A stretch of DNA of 45,602 nucleotides from MWH-TA3 sp044353905. GTDB taxonomy: Bacteria; Actinomycetota; Actinomycetes; Actinomycetales; Microbacteriaceae. The position numbers and the translations under genes are program-made. This document shows, one piece after another, positions 39,999 to 45,602 of the stretch. The stretch spans positions 1 to 45,602 of the forward strand of contig JBILBA010000009.1 of the NCBI GenBank assembly GCA_044353905.1. The letters are read 5' to 3'. Below the pieces are notes generated by a model. It was not told where the DNA came from. It saw nothing but the letters and a program-made list of their open reading frames with translations, and ran no database searches. Position 1 is the stretch's first letter. The number at the start of each line of letters is the position of its first letter.

Positions 39999-41161
39999 GA
40001 TTTGGCCTCAAGCAGTTTCGAGAAGTTGGTAAGAAGTGCCTCCATGGGTCCTCTGTTTCGATACCGCAGGTTGAGTTGCGCAAGTAGGGCCAGAGTCAAC
40101 CAGGTTCCTGCCGCGATGAGAACAACAGTCAGCAAACTAAGTTCTTGGAACAGTCCAAATCCCCAGGCTGAGAACAAAGTGGAGAACACCAGTGACTGAC
40201 CAAGATAGATGCTCAGCGAGTGGCGACCAGCTGCGCTCAGAAGCGAAAGCCTCCATCTTTGGCTAAGTAGCCAAATGCCTCCAACTAATCCCGCTGACAT
40301 CAGTGGAGCGGTTAAGAAGTTCAGCGCCGTAGCCACTAGGTACAGGGTAAGGCTGTAACCCTCGGCTTGTTCGTTGGCGATAAAGATGTAGCCAGCAAGT
40401 AGCTGCAGAGCCAGCCCAAGAGTTAGTCCCCAGAGAGCAAACTTCTTCATTAGCTCCGGCTTCAGGGAAGCGCCAAGCCCGTCCTTTCGAGCGACCAGCA
40501 CACCAACAATGAATGCCACAAAGACTAGCGATCCTTGAAGCACAAAGGCCGGCCCTGCGGCCATGAGCCAAAACTCAAACCTGGTAACCGCAATCTCGAA
40601 GAAACCGCCGGAACTTAAGGCAACATCCAGGGAGTCAATTGTCCCGAGTCCCGGCAGGGTCTTGCCCTTCGAGGCAAAGATCAATTCCCCAAGGTATACA
40701 AAGGCCGCAATTACAACAAACAGCACTGCAGTGATGATGTAAATCACCCAGGCCCATACCTTTAGAGTTTTTTCCGTGCGGAAGTAAAGCAGGGTCAGCA
40801 GTAGTGCAAAAACTCCGTAGATAAAAAGGATGTCCCCGTGGAAAAAGAAGGTTAGGTGAATTAGTCCCAGTAGCACTAATCCAATAGCCCTTGCAATCCA
40901 CCTTCTTCTGTTGATCTTGTGGTCTTTCAGCACGTAGTGCGCCGAATACCCAAACAAGAACGAAAACACCAGGTAAAACTTCGCCTGAAACAAGGCGAAC
41001 ACGATGAATGCGACACTAGCCGACTCAGGCTCTGACAAGTCCAGCGACTCCGCGCCATCGAAGGTGCTGATGGAAAAGAACTGAATGTTGACCATCGCAA
41101 TGCCAAAGAGGGCAAAGCCGCGGAGGACGTCGGGAAAGCTGTCCCGTGAAACAATTGGCAT
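39995..41161 (-). CDS. DUF418 family membrane protein
   Basis: A 388-residue protein with about 10 hydrophobic segments. RDSFPDVLRGFALFGIAMVNIQFF is the typical DUF418 opening, FSFLFGYSAHY follows, and GRHSLSIYLGQSLVFSTLF with LAQLNLRYRNRGPMEALL belongs to the C-terminal DUF418 domain. Function unknown, related to acyltransferase-like membrane proteins. The ATG at 41161 is one base after the previous stop and has GAAAGGG 9 bases upstream, so the 23-codon longer reading is rejected. Confidence 0.88.
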   Translation of the reverse strand: MPIVSRDSFPDVLRGFALFGIAMVNIQFFSISTFDGAESLDLSEPESASVAFIVFALFQAKFYLVFSFLFGYSAHYVLKDHKINRRRWIARAIGLVLLGLIHLTFFFHGDILFIYGVFALLLTLLYFRTEKTLKVWAWVIYIITAVLFVVIAAFVYLGELIFASKGKTLPGLGTIDSLDVALSSGGFFEIAVTRFEFWLMAAGPAFVLQGSLVFVAFIVGVLVARKDGLGASLKPELMKKFALWGLTLGLALQLLAGYIFIANEQAEGYSLTLYLVATALNFLTAPLMSAGLVGGIWLLSQRWRLSLLSAAGRHSLSIYLGQSLVFSTLFSAWGFGLFQELSLLTVVLIAAGTWLTLALLAQLNLRYRNRGPMEALLTNFSKLLEAKS

Positions 41162-41162
41162 T

Positions 41163-41708
41163 TTAGATATCCCTTTCTCGCCACGCAATGAACAGAGATG
41201 GCGCCGAGGCATACGCAAACAGGGTCGCAATCACGAGGTAGCTACCTTCGTTTCCTTCCGGTTGGAAGAGTTGTAGATCCGGGCCGAAGAAGAACAAGAG
41301 AAAAACAACGAGAACCAGGTTTGCCATTACAAGGTAGGCGTAACGATAAGAGCTGTTACGAACTTGGATTTGTCGTTCGTCCAACAACTCGTCGGGAGCA
41401 TCGGCTATGCCTCGAACCGCAACACGGAGAAACGAATAAGCGCCCAGAGTGAGAGCGATAACGAAAATTGCCGTAACACTAAAAATCACTATTTCCGTTT
41501 CGGTGGTGATGTTAAGATTCGTTTTTAGCACTGGGAAGTAGCTTCCCAAGGAGACCAAAACAATCCCAAGCAAGTTGATCACCACAAGCAATCGCCTGTT
41601 GCGTTGAGACCGAAGCCACTTGAACTTCGAATTCTCATCCGTGAGCAGGGCTCTGGTTCCTTTTTCGGTTACGCCTTCAAGCCAGTAGAACTTGTTCTTC
41701 GTGGGCAT
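41163..41708 (-). CDS. membrane protein paired with an XRE regulator
   Basis: A 181-residue protein with four hydrophobic helices (about residues 40-58, 72-95, 122-140 and 150-172). The cytoplasmic loop DAPDELLDERQIQVRNSSYRYAY resembles the DERE loop of DUF2178-like proteins that often accompany small XRE regulators. Its start overlaps the XRE gene by 32 bases. Function unknown; probably part of a regulator-membrane protein module. Confidence 0.78.
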   Translation of the reverse strand: MPTKNKFYWLEGVTEKGTRALLTDENSKFKWLRSQRNRRLLVVINLLGIVLVSLGSYFPVLKTNLNITTETEIVIFSVTAIFVIALTLGAYSFLRVAVRGIADAPDELLDERQIQVRNSSYRYAYLVMANLVLVVFLLFFFGPDLQLFQPEGNEGSYLVIATLFAYASAPSLFIAWRERDI

Positions 41709-41943
41709 TACTTCTTTCCTTTTTCCGTTCCGTCAGTGAAAACAACTCTGAAACTTCCTTGTTCAAAGCCTGTGCAATTCGAAGCGCAAGCACCAGTGAA
41801 GGGCTGTATTCCCCGCGCTCCAAATAGCCGATGGTTTGGTAGTGAACCCCAACACGATCGGCCAGTTCCTGCCTGCTCAGCCCCAGAGACGTGCGAGTCG
41901 CCTCTATTTGGTTGAAGACCGGATCTTCGGGATTTCTACTCAT
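41677..41943 (-). CDS. XRE family transcriptional regulator
   Basis: An 88-residue Cro/CI-type HTH protein: IEATRTSLGLSRQELADRVGVHYQTIGYLERGEYSPSLVLALRIAQAL is the complete five-helix domain. The remaining 20 residues are charged. The ATG at 41943 lies 6 bases after TATAGT, and 41950-41978 is a full promoter with an operator inside, which argues for self-repression. It heads the operon XRE, membrane protein, DUF418, small multidrug-export protein and MFS exporter. Confidence 0.93.
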   Translation of the reverse strand: MSRNPEDPVFNQIEATRTSLGLSRQELADRVGVHYQTIGYLERGEYSPSLVLALRIAQALNKEVSELFSLTERKKERSNAHEEQVLLA

Positions 41944-41949
41944 GTATGT

Positions 41950-41978
41950 ACTATAAATGCTACATAGCATTAATGCAA
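41950..41978 (-). promoter_or_regulatory. XRE operon promoter with internal palindrome
   Basis: TTGCAT and TATAGT are exactly 17 bases apart on the minus strand. The spacer contains AATGCTA-N2-TAGCATT (41956-41971), a perfect 7-base-arm inverted repeat. Binding there would occlude polymerase. The ATG follows the -10 by 6 bases. Confidence 0.8.
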
Positions 41979-42116
41979 CAAAATACTAAGGCTCGGCGTC
42001 ATCGATTCTCTCGCCTTCTGGAACGCTCATCACTGTTGATTGGTAAAGGAGCCCTTAGTCTGCAATCCCAGAGTCCCCGCTCTTGGAAGGCCTAGCCCAA
42101 GTAAACGGCTTTCTGC

Positions 42117-43358
42117 CTAAGGCTTGAGCAGTCGCGAGAGCCCCGTGGTAAACCGAAACCCAAAGAACGCGATGACCAAGGCAGCTCCCCCAGCGATGAA
42201 GTACGGCATCCGCAGACCGTACTGTGCGATGAATCCGCCGAGAAGCGACCCGATTGGCATGAGCCCCCAGACCAAAGTCCTTCTCGTTCCGTGAATTCGT
42301 CCGAAAAGTTCGTTCGGAATGATCTGATGATAGGTGGACATCAGAAGAACGTTCCACCACGTCACGGTCACCGACATCAACAGCCCGACCAGAGCGAACA
42401 CGAATACGTTCGGCGAGAGCCCGGTCAGCACAGCGGCTAAACAGAAGGCGATCATGGAATATGCCATCACCGTCGTCCTGCCATAAAGGGCGGAAACCTT
42501 GGGGGCGGTGATTGACCCCACGATCGCACCGAGGGCGGGAACAACAAACACGAACCCAAACCACACCGGCTCGACCGCAAGCTCTTCAGTGAGAAACAAA
42601 ACAACGGTGGACGAGGTGGCTGCCGAGAACATGCCGACGCTGGCGGTCAGTAGCACCAACTTCATTAGTGTTTTGTTCTCGTAGAGGTAGCGAATTCCAA
42701 AACGAATATCGGCCCAAAATGTAGTGGGCTCGGTGGACACAAGGTTGTCGTCTGTGGCAAGGGCTTTTCTGAAGTTGCCGGGAATCATCACAACCAGCAC
42801 CGCGGCGACCAGGATTCCGGCACTTCCCAGCGCAAAGGGAAGGGCGATGGCGGCCGTGAAAAGCAGCCCGCTGAGCGGCGTACCGATGAATTCCCCGACG
42901 GTAACAGCGCCAATTTCTAATCGAGCGTTGCCTCTCTCGAGGTGTTTGGTTTTCAGTATCTGGGGAATCATCGACTGCGACGTGGTGTCATAGAGCACTT
43001 CGGCGGCTCCGATGACAAATGCCACAAAATACAAGATGGGAATCGTGACAAAATCCAGCGCCACCGTCACGGCCAGGAACGCCGCCATTGCAAACCGAAT
43101 CGCGTTCGCTGTTGCGAGTAACAATCGGCGGTCAATTCGATCAACGAGTCCGCCGATCGGAATGGCGAACAGCAACCACGGAAGCATCACCACTGCCGCC
43201 AGAATTGAGATGACCACTGGGTCTTTGGTGAGTGTTGCCGCCAACAGAAGGGCCGAGGTTTTGAACAGTCCGTCGGCCAGGTTGCTCGCCAGGGATGCTG
43301 ACCAAAGTCGGTTGAAGGCAGGACCGAGGGATTCGGCTTTGGCGTGTGGGGCAGACAT
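42117..43358 (-). CDS. MFS exporter (transmembrane secretion effector type)
   Basis: A 413-residue major facilitator with 12 hydrophobic segments. FNRLWSASLASNLADGLFKTSALLLAATLTKDP is the typical opening, and PIGGLVDRIDRRLLLATANAIRF the loop 2-3 motif. The start at 43358 is chosen; a GTG four codons upstream is equally possible. GC content is higher than in the genes on either side. It is 40 bases downstream of the 305-residue membrane protein gene on the same strand. Substrate unknown. Confidence 0.87.
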   Translation of the reverse strand: MSAPHAKAESLGPAFNRLWSASLASNLADGLFKTSALLLAATLTKDPVVISILAAVVMLPWLLFAIPIGGLVDRIDRRLLLATANAIRFAMAAFLAVTVALDFVTIPILYFVAFVIGAAEVLYDTTSQSMIPQILKTKHLERGNARLEIGAVTVGEFIGTPLSGLLFTAAIALPFALGSAGILVAAVLVVMIPGNFRKALATDDNLVSTEPTTFWADIRFGIRYLYENKTLMKLVLLTASVGMFSAATSSTVVLFLTEELAVEPVWFGFVFVVPALGAIVGSITAPKVSALYGRTTVMAYSMIAFCLAAVLTGLSPNVFVFALVGLLMSVTVTWWNVLLMSTYHQIIPNELFGRIHGTRRTLVWGLMPIGSLLGGFIAQYGLRMPYFIAGGAALVIAFFGFRFTTGLSRLLKP

Positions 43359-43398
43359 CAGAGTTTCCACTGTAGCGGCGTGAAGCCGCCTAGTTCTG

Positions 43399-44316
43399 TC
43401 ACGACCGCTTACTGGGTTGTGTAATCACCAGAACGGTAAAAGTTACCGCTGCGACAGAAAGAAGAGCCGCAAATCCGATCAACGTCAGTTCGCTTGGCGC
43501 TGAGAATGGCTCAGCCCTGAGCGACTGCCAGGTAACTAGTCCAACGAAACCCAGCCACGTAAGGTTGCCGACGATTAGCAATGGGACTCGGAAAGCCAGC
43601 GGCACGATCAGGGAAATTGCCAGCAAGATTGCTGCTACTTGAATCGAGTGCAAACCAAAGAAGTGTCCTACGCGCAAGTCCCCTGCGACAGTGCTCCAGC
43701 CAAGAAATGGCAAACCCGGACCTCCGTCCGAAACCCCAACGGCGTGAGCTCCGGCTATTCCTTGGTAGTTGGCGAGCTGGTTGGCCGTTGGCCAGGTCAT
43801 GAGATACGCCAAACCCATACCAACCGCAGTGTTGAGGCTTCCGAGTGCAAGAGTGAGTTTGAGATTGAATTCCTGTTGTTTTTGGAACAAAATCATGAAA
43901 CTGAGGAACAAAGTCGCGAACAACACAATCGAGATAAACGTGGCCATGATCGACCAGATTGCGATTGCGGTAGTGGTCGAGACATTGAAATGGCTTGTTT
44001 CACCAATGCTCGCCATGGCCAAGATTATGACGATCTCAACGGCGAGAGATACAGCGATAACTAACCCTGTGAGCCTGACCCAGCGGCCACCTCTTGTGAG
44101 AAACGAACTAAGCCAAGAATAGGTGAATGAGAAAATCGCCACGGAGATGAAAAACTTGATTGGTTTTTCCCAGACAGACACACCAAGCAGTTGCCTGGAA
44201 TCCAGTATCCACAGCGGGATAAGTGAAATTGATACACCAACGCAGATAATCGCCAACCAGTACAGCGATTTCGTGTATTTCAGGCGCGAAAGATCAAATA
44301 GTTTTTCATGCTGCAT
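43399..44316 (-). CDS. hypothetical multi-pass membrane protein
   Basis: A 305-residue protein with about 8 hydrophobic segments, among them SLYWLAIICVGVSISLIPLWI, FISVAIFSFTYSWLSSFL, AIWSIMATFISIVLFATLFL and IGFAALLSVAAVTFTVLVI. SVWEKPIKFFISVAIFSFTYSWLSSF and LGWSTVAGDLRVGHFFGLHSIQ are patterns I have seen in uncharacterised actinobacterial and proteobacterial membrane proteins, but I cannot name a family. The ATG at 44316 has GGAG about 8 bases upstream and overlaps the MarR gene by 11 bases. Composition is clearly AT-richer than that of the window's chromosomal core. Confidence 0.72.
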   Translation of the reverse strand: MQHEKLFDLSRLKYTKSLYWLAIICVGVSISLIPLWILDSRQLLGVSVWEKPIKFFISVAIFSFTYSWLSSFLTRGGRWVRLTGLVIAVSLAVEIVIILAMASIGETSHFNVSTTTAIAIWSIMATFISIVLFATLFLSFMILFQKQQEFNLKLTLALGSLNTAVGMGLAYLMTWPTANQLANYQGIAGAHAVGVSDGGPGLPFLGWSTVAGDLRVGHFFGLHSIQVAAILLAISLIVPLAFRVPLLIVGNLTWLGFVGLVTWQSLRAEPFSAPSELTLIGFAALLSVAAVTFTVLVITQPSKRS

Positions 44317-44752
44317 TTCTCGACTCCGCATTCTTGATTAGTTGTGTTTTTACCTGCGTCAATGTCTTATCAAGTTTTTCCAAATCAACAGAAGAACCTC
44401 CATCGAAAAGAATCCTGAACTCTTTCTCCAAAAAGTCAGCGGATTGGGTAGTTAGCAGCTCTCCCTTGCGGGTGAGCTCTAAGGACAGATTCTTCTCGTT
44501 TCCGGATACCCTCGATACCTTCACCAGGCTTCGTTCTTGAAACCACGAGAGCCTCTGGCTTACTGCTGCCCGAGAAACACCCAAACAGTCGGCTAGATAG
44601 CTAGGTGTCGGCTTGTCCTGGCCCATGAGGGTGACAAGAAAAAGAAACTGGCTATAGGTCAGTTCAAAATTTGCTCTAAGCAGCCGATCCGCAGTCGAGT
44701 TTAGGACATAGACGAGCTCATTGAGGGTGAAGGTGATTCGGCTTGGATTCAT
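44306..44752 (-). CDS. MarR family transcriptional regulator
   Basis: A 148-residue MarR-type protein. YSQFLFLVTLMGQDKPTPSYLADCLGVSRAAVSQRLSWFQERSLVKVSRVSGNEKNLSLELTRKGELL is the complete winged helix, including the wing (SGNEKNLSLELT). The ATG lies 7 bases after TTAACT with TTGACA 17 bases further up, which overlaps the big palindrome at 44761. It is the first gene of a minus-strand operon (MarR, membrane protein, MFS) and divergent from a small membrane protein gene. Self-repression is likely. Confidence 0.9.
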   Translation of the reverse strand: MNPSRITFTLNELVYVLNSTADRLLRANFELTYSQFLFLVTLMGQDKPTPSYLADCLGVSRAAVSQRLSWFQERSLVKVSRVSGNEKNLSLELTRKGELLTTQSADFLEKEFRILFDGGSSVDLEKLDKTLTQVKTQLIKNAESRNAA

Positions 44753-44760
44753 AATGTTTA

Positions 44761-44797
44761 GTTAACTACTTGACAAAACATTTGTCAAGTAGTTAAC
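44761..44797. promoter_or_regulatory. 37-base perfect inverted repeat between divergent genes (MarR operator and two promoters)
   Basis: The arms at 44761-44777 and 44781-44797 (17 bases each, from GTTAAC to TTGACAAA) are exact complements around ACA. Each arm carries a TTGACA, giving one -35 per direction. On the minus strand TTAACT lies 17 bases on; on the plus strand TTAACA lies at the mirror position, and TAACAT at 18 bases is an alternative. Operator and promoters therefore coincide. Confidence 0.85.
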
Positions 44798-44855
44798 ATA
44801 AGTACAGCTGGATTATTCGCTAAAGTGACGGCAAGGAATAGCTGGGAGAAAACTC

Positions 44856-45224
44856 GTGAAAACCATGATCTACCTATCGCTAGGGCTCAACATCCTGGTG
44901 CTTATCCCGATAGTTGTGCTCATGGCCATCAATTCACCAATCGTGGATGAAGCCTGGGGAGAATTCACTGCTGCGCGCGGAATCCTGATGTCCATCTATG
45001 CATCGATTCTTGTGGTTTCAGTGTTTTTAGTGTTTAGGCCCGTGCCTTCTTTTGTAGTCGCACTATTGATTGTGCAGGTTGTCTACAAGCTAACAACGCC
45101 ATTCACGGTTGGCACCTTTTTGAACCCCGTTGTAATTAGCAATCTGGCGATCTCGGTATTGCACATAGCGACACTTGCCACAATCTTTGCCTTTACCGGC
45201 AATCGAATACTTCAAACCAATTAG
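44856..45224 (+). CDS. small hypothetical membrane protein divergent from MarR
   Basis: A 122-residue protein with four hydrophobic segments (about residues 5-27, 42-62, 65-84 and 95-117), almost without charged residues between them. The GTG start has GGGAG 7 bases upstream. I do not recognise a family. It shares the palindromic control region with the MarR operon, so the same signal should induce it. Confidence 0.72.
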   Translation: MKTMIYLSLGLNILVLIPIVVLMAINSPIVDEAWGEFTAARGILMSIYASILVVSVFLVFRPVPSFVVALLIVQVVYKLTTPFTVGTFLNPVVISNLAISVLHIATLATIFAFTGNRILQTN

Positions 45225-45602
45225 CCGCTTCAATGTGGGGGATTGGAACAAGCCAAATCACTTACTGGATTGGCATTGATCCACATGTCCCGATGGATGC
45301 AGGATCTATAGATCTAAAAAGTGAAGTTGCAAGACATCTTCACGCTGACATTCAATAGATAAGAGTTTTCGTCTTAGGCTAAATGTTCCATGCGACCCAC
45401 GGCGTCAGCCAAAGCCATCGATGATCTAATCGAACGCACATGGCAAGGCATTGTTGGCGGAGAATGAGGGATTCAAACGAGCTCTAACCGCGAAGGCTTG
45501 CTAGTACCCATTTCGACACAAAACTCTTGGTTGAAGCTGCACTTTGTTTACCACTAGATGTACCTATTGAGCTTCGTAGTAACCCACCTAATCCAAGCAA
45601 GA
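45225..45602. other. gene-free right end of the window
   Basis: No convincing coding frame. Short frames with codon-like stretches exist (for example a 25-codon plus-strand frame at 45390-45467), but none has a ribosome site, leaderless promoter or recognisable motif. Composition is AT-rich like the preceding genes. It may hold gene remnants. Confidence 0.5.

Noticed and set aside
45390..45467. 25-codon frame near the right end
   Set aside because: No ribosome site, no promoter spacing and no motif; probably chance or a remnant.
1..45602. CRISPR arrays, complete insertion sequences, rRNA or intact tRNA genes
   Set aside because: No regularly spaced repeats, transposase motifs or complete cloverleafs were seen on either strand.

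Overview
The window looks like the chromosome of a moderately GC-rich actinobacterium, probably Microbacteriaceae or a close relative. The reasons are the dnaX-recR-ask-asd block with a small SRP RNA gene divergent from a pirin gene, a DtxR-type repressor, malate:quinone oxidoreductase, GTG and TTG starts, and many genes whose start lies 6-7 nt after a TANNNT hexamer (leaderless transcription). No database was searched; all calls come from reading motifs and gene order.

Region 1 (1-11.3 kb) is a catabolic cluster: a PuuD-like gamma-glutamyl hydrolase (partial), a MarR repressor, a cytochrome P450, a class I glutamine amidotransferase, a glutamine-synthetase-like ligase, an acetoacetate-decarboxylase-like protein and an APC permease. 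The three divergent intergenic regions of this cluster each carry 24-bp elements of the form GTT-N8-AAC (one is ATT-N8-AAC), several with perfect 8-bp arms. This suggests one regulon that takes up an amine, gamma-glutamylates it, oxidises it and hydrolyses it. The cluster is split by a mosaic island (about 4.4-8.7 kb). The island holds a tRNA-Arg-like 3' fragment, an arsR gene divergent from a 20-residue Cys-rich peptide gene followed by a hairpin, broken methylase, Fic and PaiB genes, an intact GC-rich class III aminotransferase, and two pairs of direct repeats.

Region 2 (11.3-38.2 kb) is mostly chromosomal housekeeping. It contains a GNAT acetyltransferase, a CASTOR/POLLUX-type channel, an ArsB/NhaD-type permease next to a DtxR-family repressor, a secreted six-FN3 protein, mqo, TauE/SafE, asd-ask-recR-dnaX and the SRP RNA. 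It continues with pirin, a TetR/MMPL exporter pair with operators in the promoter, a DUF4287-arsC operon, an amidase and an EamA exporter. It ends with a compact run of DUF4395, HNH-like, DUF427, DUF2231-cytochrome b5 and LON-domain proteins.

Region 3 (38.2-45.6 kb) has a visibly lower GC content in parts and consists of small regulator plus membrane-protein cassettes. One is an XRE regulator heading an operon of membrane proteins and an MFS exporter, with its palindrome between -35 and -10. The other is a MarR regulator with a perfect 17-bp-arm palindrome between divergent membrane-protein genes, plus another MFS exporter. The last 380 bases hold no convincing gene.
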